Shown: piece after piece, positions 16,276-24,173 of the stretch
Layout: each line of letters starts with the position of its first letter
Numbering within the stretch: the first letter of the stretch is position 1
Program-made: the position numbers and the translations under genes
Source: Lachnospira multipara LB2003
GTDB taxonomy: Bacteria > Bacillota > Clostridia > Lachnospirales > Lachnospiraceae
Length of the DNA: 52,979 nt
Direction of reading: 5' to 3'
Assembly (NCBI RefSeq): GCF_000702205.1
Contig: NZ_JNKW01000013.1
Location: forward strand, 1-52,979
Notes under the pieces: generated by a model
Databases searched by the model: none
What the model was told of the DNA's origin: nothing
Seen by the model: the letters and a program-made list of their open reading frames with translations, nothing else

Positions 16276-16306
16276 TTGACTTAGAGTTAACTCTAGGTGG
16301 TAGTAT
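16276..16306 (+). promoter_or_regulatory. MerR-type promoter with 19-bp spacer
   Basis: The -35 TTGACT (16276-16281) and -10 TAGTAT (16301-16306) are 19 bp apart, too far for normal RNA polymerase and diagnostic of MerR-family activators. The spacer holds a perfect 14-bp palindrome TAGAGTTAACTCTA (16282-16295). This resembles, from memory, sites of the AdhR-type MerR regulators that respond to aldehydes. No AdhR-like gene lies next to it. Confidence 0.8.
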
Positions 16307-16341
16307 ATCGAAGTAATAAGAGTAATCGGAGGTATTAACAA

Positions 16342-17220
16342 ATGAAAGAATATAGACAGGAATTTTTTAAAGGAGAAAGAGCCTTATATGCAGCAGATGG
16401 TATAAAGGTATATGATTCAATTTTTGATGATGGAGAATCCCCTTTAAAGGAAAGCAAGAATGTAGAAATATATGATTCACAGTTCAAATATAAATACCCA
16501 TTGTGGTATTCAAACAATGTAACAGTAAAAGGAAGTAATTGGCTTGAAATGGCACGTTCTGGTGTATGGTACACTAACAATATTTCAGTAGAAGATGCGT
16601 TAATACAGGCACCAAAGAATTTTAGAAGATGTGATGGTGTTAGCTTAACTAATGTAACAATGACAGATGCAGAAGAGACTTTCTGGAGCTGCAAGAATAT
16701 TAAGCTTAAGAATGTAACAGCTAAGGGACATTACTTCGCTATGAATTCAGAGAATATTGAAATCCAGGATTTTAAGTTAGATGGCAATTATTCATTTGAT
16801 GGTGCTAAGAATATTACAATTAAAAATGCAGTACTCTTATCAAAGGATGCCTTCTGGAATACAGAAAATGTAACAGTTTATGACTCATACATTTGCGGTG
16901 AATACCTTGGATGGAATTCTAAAAATTTAACATTTGTAAACTGTACAATTGAGAGTTTGCAGGGACTTTGTTATATCGACAATATAACAATGAAAAATTG
17001 TAAGTTAATCAATACAACTTTAAGTTTCGAATTAGCAAGCAATGTAGATGCAGAAATCACAACTAAGATAGATAGCGTATTTAACCCAATAAGTGGTACA
17101 ATTACAGCACCACAGATTGATACATTAATAGTTGAGAAGGATATTGTAGATCCAACAAAGACTAGAATTGAATGTAAGGCTGTGGGAGAGAATGTAGAAG
17201 TAGTTGAATGGAGACGATAA
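16342..17220 (+). CDS. DUF3737 family protein
   Basis: A 292-aa protein recognised as DUF3737 from its start (KEYRQEFFKGERALYAAD) and its regular repeats of the form N-[IV]-x-[IL]-x-[DN] about every 20 residues, which predict a right-handed parallel beta-helix. There is no signal peptide, so it is cytoplasmic. No catalytic motif is obvious and the function is unknown. The GGAGG site is 8 nt before ATG 16342. It is followed after 1 nt by the PatB-type lyase, and the pair is driven by a MerR-type promoter, which points to a role in an inducible stress response. Confidence 0.83.
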   Translation: MKEYRQEFFKGERALYAADGIKVYDSIFDDGESPLKESKNVEIYDSQFKYKYPLWYSNNVTVKGSNWLEMARSGVWYTNNISVEDALIQAPKNFRRCDGVSLTNVTMTDAEETFWSCKNIKLKNVTAKGHYFAMNSENIEIQDFKLDGNYSFDGAKNITIKNAVLLSKDAFWNTENVTVYDSYICGEYLGWNSKNLTFVNCTIESLQGLCYIDNITMKNCKLINTTLSFELASNVDAEITTKIDSVFNPISGTITAPQIDTLIVEKDIVDPTKTRIECKAVGENVEVVEWRR

Positions 17221-17221
17221 A

Positions 17222-18385
17222 ATGGGTAAATATAATTTCGATGAAGAAGTTAATAGACGAAGCAGTGACTCATTAAAGTGGGATGTGAATAATAATGAAC
17301 TACCAATGTGGGTAGCGGATATGGATTTTAAGACAGCACCACAGATAAGACAGGCAATTGCTGATAGATTAGAGCATGGAGTCTTTGGATATGCAGATAT
17401 AATGCAGGATTGGTACGATGCCTATATAAATTGGTGGAAGAATAGACATGGATTTGAAATACAAAAAGAATGGCTGATTTTTTCAACAGGAGTTGTTCCA
17501 TCAATTTCATCCATTGTAAGAAAGCTAACAACACCTAATGAAAAAGTAATTATTCAGACACCGGTTTATAATATTTTCTTTAATAGCATTGTAAATAATG
17601 GATGTCGTCCATTAGAAAGTCCATTAAAGTATGAAGATGGTAAGTATACAATGGATTTTAAAGATTTAGAAGAAAAAATGGCAGACCCACAGGCAAGCCT
17701 TATGATACTTTGTAATCCCCACAATCCTGTAGGAAAAATATGGGATAAGGAATCCTTAGAAAAAGTTGGCGAGTTAGCAGCTAAATATGGCGTAACAGTA
17801 ATTTCTGATGAAATTCATTGCGATATTACAAGGCCAAATAAGTCTTATATACCTTTTGCTTCAGTATCTGAAACATGTAGAGATATAAGTATTACATGTA
17901 TTGCACCAACAAAGTGCTTTAATATAGCAGGAATGCAGACTTCAGCTGTAGTAGTATCTAATCCATTTTTAAGACATAAGGTATGGAGAGGACTTAATAC
18001 AGATGAGGTTGCAGAACCTAATTCATTTGCACAAGTAGTAACTAAAGCTGCATTTAATGAAAGCGCAGACTGGCTTGATGAAATGAGAGAGTATGTTTTT
18101 GATAACAGAGAATATGCTAAGGAATTTATTGAAAGAGAATGCGAAGGAATTCATGTTGTAGATGCTGATGCCACATATTTATTATGGATTGATATAAGTA
18201 AATGCAATAAGCAAAGCGATGAAGTTGCAAGAATAATAAGAGAAAAAACTGGACTTTATATAACCGAAGGATTAGAGTATGGACAGGCCGGAGCCAACTT
18301 TATTCGTATGAATGTTGCTTGTACAAAAAAGACATTACAAGATGGATTAAACAGATTTAAAGAAGGAATAAATAGTTTATTATAA
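17222..18385 (+). CDS. PatB/MalY-type PLP-dependent C-S lyase
   Basis: Fold-type I aminotransferase-like enzyme of 387 aa, in the family of cystathionine beta-lyase PatB and MalY. Seen: LPMWVADMDF (about residues 21-30, a PatB/MalY hallmark), NPHNPVGK, SDEIHCDI, and APTKCFNIAG with the PLP Lys231. The expected reaction is beta-elimination of cystathionine or cysteine conjugates to thiol, pyruvate and ammonia. I chose ATG 17222 because GGAG (17210-17213) sits 8 nt before it; the upstream TTG at 17204 overlaps the DUF3737 gene. It is second in the MerR-promoter operon. It may release thiols or sulfur under electrophile stress; that is inference. Confidence 0.85.
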   Translation: MGKYNFDEEVNRRSSDSLKWDVNNNELPMWVADMDFKTAPQIRQAIADRLEHGVFGYADIMQDWYDAYINWWKNRHGFEIQKEWLIFSTGVVPSISSIVRKLTTPNEKVIIQTPVYNIFFNSIVNNGCRPLESPLKYEDGKYTMDFKDLEEKMADPQASLMILCNPHNPVGKIWDKESLEKVGELAAKYGVTVISDEIHCDITRPNKSYIPFASVSETCRDISITCIAPTKCFNIAGMQTSAVVVSNPFLRHKVWRGLNTDEVAEPNSFAQVVTKAAFNESADWLDEMREYVFDNREYAKEFIERECEGIHVVDADATYLLWIDISKCNKQSDEVARIIREKTGLYITEGLEYGQAGANFIRMNVACTKKTLQDGLNRFKEGINSLL

Positions 18386-18395
18386 ACAGATAAAA

Positions 18396-18453
18396 AAGAG
18401 GAGTTGGATAGATGATTATACCGTAAAGGCAAATCAAAAAACCAACTCCTCTT
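18396..18453. terminator. bidirectional terminator between convergent genes
   Basis: AAGAGGAGTTGG (18396-18407) pairs CCAACTCCTCTT (18442-18453), a 12-bp perfect stem with a 34-nt loop. Runs of A on the left and T-rich sequence on the right serve both strands. Confidence 0.75.
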
Positions 18454-18465
18454 ATTTAAAAGGTG

Positions 18466-18648
18466 TTATTTATTATTTTCTGCAATTGGTGGGTTGTCTC
18501 CCTTATGCTTTTTGATAATTTCGTCATAACGACGCTGTGAAGCAATTTCCTCAGGAGTTAATTCCTCAGGAGTATCTTCAATCGCATCTAACTGTGCAAA
18601 AATATCCCCTAGTTCGTTTAGATCGATTAAATTCTTGTCATCTGCCAT
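18466..18648 (-). CDS. small acidic protein, unknown function
   Basis: A 60-aa protein rich in Asp and Glu, with ELTPEEIASQRRYDEIIKKH at its centre and no hydrophobic segment. It has a good ribosome site, AAAGGAG, 7 nt before the ATG, which supports a real gene. It lies downstream of and parallel to the marR gene (82-bp gap) and may be co-transcribed. I do not recognise the family. An anti-regulator or small structural role is possible but unsupported. Confidence 0.7.
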   Translation of the reverse strand: MADDKNLIDLNELGDIFAQLDAIEDTPEELTPEEIASQRRYDEIIKKHKGDNPPIAENNK

Positions 18649-18730
18649 GCTAAATCTCCTTTCGCAAGGTAAAAGATTTGTTAGTATAAGTTCTAAATAC
18701 TATTTGAATTGCAAACAACGAATTTAAATA

Positions 18731-19171
18731 TTAGTTATCGTAAGACTTAAAGAACTGCTCAAGTCTGTCAAAAGTACGGATAAGTACTTCAGCTTCTCCA
18801 GGCTGTAAATCTTCCATAACTTTCTCTATCATCTTCTTATGGAAATTCTGATGATGGAAATACGCTGCAATTCCTTTTTCTGTAAGTGTAGCATAAACCA
18901 CACGTCGGTCCTTATCGCTACGATATCTTACAACGTATTCTTTCTTTACAAGACCGTTAAGGCCTGTTGTTAAAGTACCCATTGTTACACCCAAATATCG
19001 AGAGATTTGTCCCATTGTCTGTGGTTCTTTAATACCAACAGCTTCAATAATGTGCATATCGTTAACGGAAATATCACTAAATTCATCGGTGATTAATGCT
19101 TTTCTTTCAATATCCAAAATGTCATTGAAGATGTCGACTAATATTCTATTTAATGATTCATAAATGTCCAT
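18731..19171 (-). CDS. MarR family transcriptional regulator
   Basis: A 146-aa winged-helix regulator. Seen: QTMGQISRYLGVTMGTLTTG (recognition helix region, about residues 52-71), then LVKKEYVVRYRSDKDRRVVY (the beta wing with the DxRxxR signature), then helices for dimerisation. The lack of cysteine argues against a thiol-redox sensor. Its own promoter contains an inverted repeat that probably mediates autoregulation. Targets are unknown; the small protein gene downstream and the divergent KDG kinase gene are the nearest candidates. FabT-type fatty-acid regulation is another possibility that cannot be judged here. Confidence 0.87.
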   Translation of the reverse strand: MDIYESLNRILVDIFNDILDIERKALITDEFSDISVNDMHIIEAVGIKEPQTMGQISRYLGVTMGTLTTGLNGLVKKEYVVRYRSDKDRRVVYATLTEKGIAAYFHHQNFHKKMIEKVMEDLQPGEAEVLIRTFDRLEQFFKSYDN

Positions 19172-19197
19172 GTTAATTGCTACCTTACCTAATTTAA

Positions 19198-19237
19198 TTA
19201 ATATCTAAATTATATATTAAGAATTAAGGAAATGCAA
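19198..19237 (-). promoter_or_regulatory. marR promoter with overlapping inverted repeat
   Basis: On the minus strand, -35 TTGCAT (19237-19232), 17-bp spacer, -10 TATAAT (19214-19209). TTAATAT (19198-19204) and ATATTAA (19214-19220) form a 7-bp inverted repeat spanning the -10 and start site, a natural autoregulation operator. Confidence 0.65.
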
Positions 19238-19333
19238 GGCTTCAAAAATGTATTTAATAGATTAAAAATTAATAAAATGAAGTCTTATAAGGACCTTGTT
19301 TGGTTGCTTTTTGGGTATCCCTGTAGTATCATT

Positions 19334-19353
19334 TACTTTAGGTTTCTAAAGTA
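19334..19353. promoter_or_regulatory. inverted repeat upstream of the KDG kinase gene
   Basis: TACTTTAG-GTTT-CTAAAGTA, perfect 8-bp arms with a 4-nt loop, just downstream of a possible -10 (TAGTAT, 19324-19329) and 8 bp before the ribosome site. It could be an operator of a sugar-acid regulator or a leader hairpin. The -35 is poor, which fits a regulated promoter. Confidence 0.5.
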
Positions 19354-19373
19354 TAAAGATGGGAGGAAACTAC

Positions 19374-20387
19374 ATGAGATTTATAGCAATTGGAGAATTA
19401 ATGTTAAGATTATCTCCACCAAACTACGAGAAAATCGTAACAACTCATGACTTCAGGGTAAACTATGGTGGTGCTGAGGCCAATGTTGCAGTATCCCTTG
19501 CAAATTTAGGGGTTGATTCAACATTTTTTACGGTATTACCTAATACTGACCTAGGTAAATCAACAATAAATTACCTAAAGTCTAATGATGTTCATACAAA
19601 AGAAATAATTATGGCTGATGGCAGAATGGGCATTTATTATTTAGAGGAAGGTGTTTCAGTACGTCCTTCTTCTGTTATATATGATAGAGGAATGTCAGCA
19701 TTTGCTGAGTACGATTATAAAGACGTAGATTTTGAGGAAATCTTAAAAAATTATGATTGGTTACACTTAAGTGGTATTACACCAGCTCTTTCATATAACT
19801 GTAGAAGATTAGTTGATAGAGCAGTTAAGGCAGCTAAGAAATTAGGACTAACAGTAAGTTTTGATCCTAATTTTAGAAGTACACTTTGGTCTTTTGAAAC
19901 AGCAAGAGACGTATTATCTAAGTATCTTCCATATGTAGATGTACTTATTGGTATTGAACCAATTCACCTATATAGAGAAGATGGAACAGATTATAAAGAT
20001 GGTTTAACTATGGATCCGACATTTAAACAGATGGATCGCGTATTTAGAGAAATTGATAAGCAGTATCACATGAAAGCAATTGCAAGAACTGTACGTTATG
20101 TACATTCAGGAAGCAATAATTCATTAAAGGCATTCTATTATACAAACGGAGAGACATACGAAAGTAAGACAATTAATTTTGAAATTGTCGACCGTGTTGG
20201 TGGTGGAGATGCATTCTCATCAGGACTTATTTATGCCCTTATGGAGAATATGTCACCAGAGGATACAGTAAACTTTGCTGTAGCATCATCAGTAATGAAG
20301 CATGCTATTAGAGGTGATACTAATATTACTAGTGTTGATCAGATCAAACGTCTTATGACTAATGCATCATTTGATGTTCAGAGATAA
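19374..20387 (+). CDS. kdgK: PfkB-family sugar kinase, probable 2-keto-3-deoxygluconate kinase
   Basis: A 337-aa ribokinase/PfkB-family kinase. Seen: N-terminal IAIGELMLRLSPP, VNYGGAEANVAVSLANLG (PfkB signature 1 region), FDPNFRS, and DRVGGGDAFSSGLIYAL (signature 2 with the catalytic Asp). Overall it resembles KDG kinases, which phosphorylate 2-keto-3-deoxygluconate to KDPG in galacturonate breakdown, and this fits the pectinases in the window. GGGAGG (19361-19366) is 7 nt before ATG 19374; an in-frame ATG at 19359 would overlap that site. The eda aldolase is not in the window. Another sugar kinase specificity is possible. Confidence 0.75.
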   Translation: MRFIAIGELMLRLSPPNYEKIVTTHDFRVNYGGAEANVAVSLANLGVDSTFFTVLPNTDLGKSTINYLKSNDVHTKEIIMADGRMGIYYLEEGVSVRPSSVIYDRGMSAFAEYDYKDVDFEEILKNYDWLHLSGITPALSYNCRRLVDRAVKAAKKLGLTVSFDPNFRSTLWSFETARDVLSKYLPYVDVLIGIEPIHLYREDGTDYKDGLTMDPTFKQMDRVFREIDKQYHMKAIARTVRYVHSGSNNSLKAFYYTNGETYESKTINFEIVDRVGGGDAFSSGLIYALMENMSPEDTVNFAVASSVMKHAIRGDTNITSVDQIKRLMTNASFDVQR

Positions 20388-20400
20388 TAATAAATAATAC

Positions 20401-20417
20401 ATCACTATAATCGTGAT
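20401..20417 (+). terminator. weak hairpin after kdgK
   Basis: ATCAC-TATAATC-GTGAT followed by TTTT: a short AT-rich hairpin that may be a weak terminator or part of the longer element just downstream. Confidence 0.35.
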
Positions 20418-20420
20418 TTT

Positions 20421-20514
20421 AACCGACCTAAGGATTTAGACTACGATATTTTATTATTTGCCGCAAGTTTTGGTAAATACTATCAAAAATCTAATGACTA
20501 AAGGTCGGTTTTTT
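20421..20514 (+). terminator. extended nested hairpin ending in a T run, after kdgK
   Basis: Four nested helices in register: AACCGACCT/AGGTCGGTT (20421-20429 with 20502-20510), TTAGA/TCTAA (20436-20440 with 20490-20494), GATA/TATC (20445-20448 with 20481-20484), and ATTTGCC/GGTAAAT (20456-20462 with 20472-20478). A T run follows. It works as a terminator for kdgK, but the roughly 90-nt length and the ordered internal loops are more than a terminator needs. A small RNA is possible. Confidence 0.6.
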
Positions 20515-20534
20515 ATATGAAAAAAATAGGAGAA

Positions 20535-20560
20535 ATATTTTACGATTTGTTGTAAAATAT
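20535..20560. promoter_or_regulatory. inverted repeat upstream of the helicase gene
   Basis: ATATTTTAC (20535-20543) and GTAAAATAT (20552-20560), perfect 9-bp arms with an 8-nt loop, 42 bp before the helicase start. Possible operator or leader hairpin. Confidence 0.4.
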
Positions 20561-20601
20561 ATTATTGCGGAAAATTTGAAAAAGATTTAGTGAGGTTAAT
20601 T

Positions 20602-23600
20602 ATGGTAGTTTTTCCAAAAGGTGGAATTAAGGCTCAGTCAACCCTACTTTCAACATATAGTAAGGGAGAGGCATTGTCGAAAAATGGAGCCATTGAAAAA
20701 ATTGATTTAGAAAAAGGTAAAGGTGGTCACTTAGAATTAACAGGTGAAGTACTAGACGAAAAAGGAACTACTTACGATGCAAGCATTTCATTTGAACCAT
20801 TAGACGATAAGGTAAGTGCAGTAAAGATTATTGATTGTGGATGTTCATGTCCATCTAAGAAGGGACATAAAGGTTTTTGTAAGCATATAACAGCTCTAGC
20901 TTTAGTAACTAATAAATTAATGAAGTTAGATGACATAAGAGAATTATTAGAATCTAGTGAAGAGACAAGAGTAAGTTTTGAAGCAGGAGCAAATGATGAG
21001 AGTAAAACTGGAAATTCATTTCTTGATTCATTATTTGATATGGGACTTGAGGATTCAGTTAGTTTAGGAGCAGATGTTTTTTCTAATAAGGCAGATGCAG
21101 ATAATATAACATCGGCTAAATTATTTAAATTAATGAATAATGAGTTAATGGATGAATATTCTAAATATGAATCTGTTAATGGTGTTAGTAATCTTGGAAT
21201 GGAAGTTACACTTAATTTAGCAGTTACAGGTATTTTTGCTGAATTTAGAGTTGGTGATAGATATAAGTATGTAATTAAGAATATTGCTGAATTCTGTGAA
21301 GCAATGAATTCAGGCGAAGTGGTAAGCTATGGTAAAAATCTTGAGTTTAAGCATGAATTAGCAAGTTTTGCTCCAGAATATAGACCACTTGTAAAGTTCT
21401 TAAGTACAAGTATTTATTTAGAGGAAAAATATAAGAATAGTGATAATTTTTCAAAATACTATTATAGAGCATCAGGAGATAAGACAGTAGAGATTAAACC
21501 TCATAACTATAGAGCATTCTTTGAAACATTAGATAGATTAGAGATAGATTTAACTGGTTTATCAACTAACAGAGTAAAGATTTTAAAGGATGATCCACAA
21601 ATTACAGTTAGGATAAGTGCAGATGAGGAAGGGGAATTTGCAACAGTAGAATTCCCAGAATACATTTATCTTGATGGCTTAGATATGGGAATTATGCTTA
21701 TTGATTCAACAATGTATGTATTATCAAAATCATATGTTGATGCAATGGGTGAGATTCTAAAGGTATTTGCAGAATATGTAATACCTTCAAGTGAAGATAA
21801 ATTCGATAAATACAGTATTAGGAAGAGAGAGAATTTTATAATGCAGGTATCAAAGTCAGATTATGGTACTTTTGCAGAAACAATTCTTCCTAAGCTTGAA
21901 AAACATACAAACATTGAGATCGATGGTATCAATTTTGAAGAATATACAAAGCAGGATGGAATCTGTGAACTTAAGTTTGATGTAGATAAGAGCGGTAACA
22001 TTATCTGTAGTGGTGTTATTAAGTATGGTGATGATAAGGTTGTAGATTTAGGTGAAACATCTATAAGTGGTGATTTATCAGGAAGAAATGCCAAGGCTGA
22101 GGCTAGAATCAAGCATATGCTTAATGAGTATTTCTTAAATAAGAGAAAGGGCAATTTATGGGTGCTAGCAAAGGATGAGGATGATGCTCTTGCACGTCTT
22201 ATTGATGAGGGTATACCTAAGTTTGAGGATATAGCTGATATATTTGCATCAGATGCATTTAAGAAATTAAAGGTTGTAGTTAATAAGCCAATTTCTGGTG
22301 GTTTAGCATTAAAGGGAAATCTTCTTACAGTTTCTTGGGATGTAGAAGGAATGTCTAGAGAAGAATTATATGAAGTACTTGATGCTTATAGAGCTAATAA
22401 GAAGTATTTTAGACTTAAGAATGGTGAAGTCTTAAGAATTGCAGGAACAGATATTGAAGAACTTGCACAGTTAGAAGATGAATTAGGATTATCTAAGAAG
22501 GAATTCTTAAGTGGTGAGACAGAAGTACAGTTATTTAGAGCATTACATCTAAATGCTCTTATGATGGAGAATAAAGAAGGAATCAAGTTTAGAACTAACA
22601 AGGAATTTGATAACTTAATAAAGAATTTTGAGAACTTAAGAAATAAGAAGCATAAGGTACCAAAGATAGTAAATGCAACACTTCGTGAATACCAGAAGGA
22701 AGGTTTTAATTGGGCATGTGCATTATCAGAATTCTCATTTGGTGGAATTTTAGCTGATGATATGGGTCTTGGTAAGACACTTCAGATGATAAGTTTTCTT
22801 GCTACAAGACCAGAAGAGCACCATATAGTAATTTGTCCAGCATCATTAGTTTATAACTGGGAGGCTGAAATCGAGAAGTTCGCTCCTTCTTTATCTGTAA
22901 ATGTTATTTCTGGTAGTAAGGAAGAGCGAAACGAGCAGATTACAAGATGTAATGAATGTAATATTAATATTACATCTTATGATTCATTAAGACGAGATAT
23001 TGAAGAATATGTGGATTACAATTTTGACTGTCAGATTATAGATGAAGCACAGTATATAAAGAATCCAGGAACAATGGTATCAAAAGCTGTTAAGTCAATT
23101 AACTCAAGAGAAAGATTTGCCCTTACAGGTACACCAATTGAGAATAGACTTAGTGAATTATGGAGCATTTTTGACTACTTAATGCCAGGATACTTATATA
23201 AATACAAGAACTTCAAGGAAAGATTTGAAGAGCATATTGTAGGCGGAGTAAATGTAGGTGAGGACTTAGAAAGAGAGAATGATGCAACTTTAAGAGCACT
23301 TAAGGATTTAATTTCTCCATTCTACATTAGACGTAAGAAAGCAGATGTATTAAAAGACTTACCTGATAAGGTTGAGAAGGTTGTTTACTCTAAGATGGGA
23401 CCTAAGCAGGAAAAACTTTACTATGCAGCTGAGAAAAATCTTGTTGACCAGATTGGTAGCAAAGATAATAAAGAATTTAAGGAAGAAAAATTACAGATTC
23501 TTGCTGAACTTATGCGTCTTAGACAGCTATGTTGTGATCCTAAGCTTGCATTTGAAAACTACAATGATGAGTCAGCTAAGTTAGAGACATGTATAGATTT

Positions 23601-24087
23601 AGTAGAATCTGCAGTTGAGGGTGGTCATAAGATTTTACTCTTCTCTCAGTTTACAAGTATGTTAGAGAAGATTGAGGAAAGACTCGCTCAAAAGAATATT
23701 TCTACACTTAAGCTTACAGGACAGACTCCAAAGCTTAAGAGAATGGAACTTGTTGAGAAATTCCAGGAAGGAAAGACAGACGTATTCTTAATTTCTCTTA
23801 AAGCAGGTGGTACAGGACTTAATCTTACAGCAGCAGATATGGTTATCCACTACGATCCTTGGTGGAATGTTGCAGCTCAGAATCAGGCAACTGATAGAGC
23901 ACATAGATTTGGTCAGAAGAATACAGTTACAGTTGTTAAACTTATTGTTAAGGGAACAATTGAAGAAAGAATTATGGAATTACAAAATAGAAAGAAAGAA
24001 TTAGCCGATATGGTACTTTCAGCAGAAGGTGTGGCTATTTCATCACTTTCTAAGGATGACCTTCTTAAACTTTTTAACAAGAAGTAA
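20602..24087 (+). CDS. SWIM zinc-finger SNF2-family helicase
   Basis: A 1,161-aa bacterial Swi2/Snf2-type ATPase. Domains in order: SWIM zinc finger (about residues 79-101: CGCSCPSKKGHKGFCKH), a long bacterial SNF2-associated region, then the two RecA-like lobes. Seen: ADDMGLGKTLQM (motif I, about 717-728), DEAQYIKN (motif II), LTGTPIENRLSELWSIFDY (motif III), LLFSQFTSMLEKIEERL, AGGTGLNL and QATDRAHRFGQ (motif VI). It would translocate along duplex DNA and remodel DNA-protein complexes, for example RNA polymerase recycling like RapA; the exact role is unknown. I chose ATG 20602 because TGAGG lies 6 nt upstream; the GTG at 20590 overlaps it. No defence genes adjoin it. Confidence 0.9.
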   Translation: MVVFPKGGIKAQSTLLSTYSKGEALSKNGAIEKIDLEKGKGGHLELTGEVLDEKGTTYDASISFEPLDDKVSAVKIIDCGCSCPSKKGHKGFCKHITALALVTNKLMKLDDIRELLESSEETRVSFEAGANDESKTGNSFLDSLFDMGLEDSVSLGADVFSNKADADNITSAKLFKLMNNELMDEYSKYESVNGVSNLGMEVTLNLAVTGIFAEFRVGDRYKYVIKNIAEFCEAMNSGEVVSYGKNLEFKHELASFAPEYRPLVKFLSTSIYLEEKYKNSDNFSKYYYRASGDKTVEIKPHNYRAFFETLDRLEIDLTGLSTNRVKILKDDPQITVRISADEEGEFATVEFPEYIYLDGLDMGIMLIDSTMYVLSKSYVDAMGEILKVFAEYVIPSSEDKFDKYSIRKRENFIMQVSKSDYGTFAETILPKLEKHTNIEIDGINFEEYTKQDGICELKFDVDKSGNIICSGVIKYGDDKVVDLGETSISGDLSGRNAKAEARIKHMLNEYFLNKRKGNLWVLAKDEDDALARLIDEGIPKFEDIADIFASDAFKKLKVVVNKPISGGLALKGNLLTVSWDVEGMSREELYEVLDAYRANKKYFRLKNGEVLRIAGTDIEELAQLEDELGLSKKEFLSGETEVQLFRALHLNALMMENKEGIKFRTNKEFDNLIKNFENLRNKKHKVPKIVNATLREYQKEGFNWACALSEFSFGGILADDMGLGKTLQMISFLATRPEEHHIVICPASLVYNWEAEIEKFAPSLSVNVISGSKEERNEQITRCNECNINITSYDSLRRDIEEYVDYNFDCQIIDEAQYIKNPGTMVSKAVKSINSRERFALTGTPIENRLSELWSIFDYLMPGYLYKYKNFKERFEEHIVGGVNVGEDLERENDATLRALKDLISPFYIRRKKADVLKDLPDKVEKVVYSKMGPKQEKLYYAAEKNLVDQIGSKDNKEFKEEKLQILAELMRLRQLCCDPKLAFENYNDESAKLETCIDLVESAVEGGHKILLFSQFTSMLEKIEERLAQKNISTLKLTGQTPKLKRMELVEKFQEGKTDVFLISLKAGGTGLNLTAADMVIHYDPWWNVAAQNQATDRAHRFGQKNTVTVVKLIVKGTIEERIMELQNRKKELADMVLSAEGVAISSLSKDDLLKLFNKK

Positions 24088-24093
24088 ATTGGG

Positions 24094-24123
24094 TTGATAA
24101 CAATGTACTAAGGATGATAAAAT
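24094..24123 (+). promoter_or_regulatory. candidate promoter of the alcohol dehydrogenase gene
   Basis: -35 TTGATA (24094-24099), 18-bp spacer, extended -10 TGATAAAAT (24115-24123). No terminator is seen after the helicase gene, so some read-through is likely. Confidence 0.55.
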
Positions 24124-24173
24124 ATATTGATATAAATTAGCTGATTAATTGTTTTCTTCTAAGGAGGTTTTGC

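Noticed and set aside
20602-24087. SNF2 helicase as part of a phage-defence island
   Set aside because: No nuclease, methyltransferase or other defence genes flank it; neighbours are KDG kinase and alcohol dehydrogenase. SWIM-SNF2 proteins are common in Firmicutes chromosomes.
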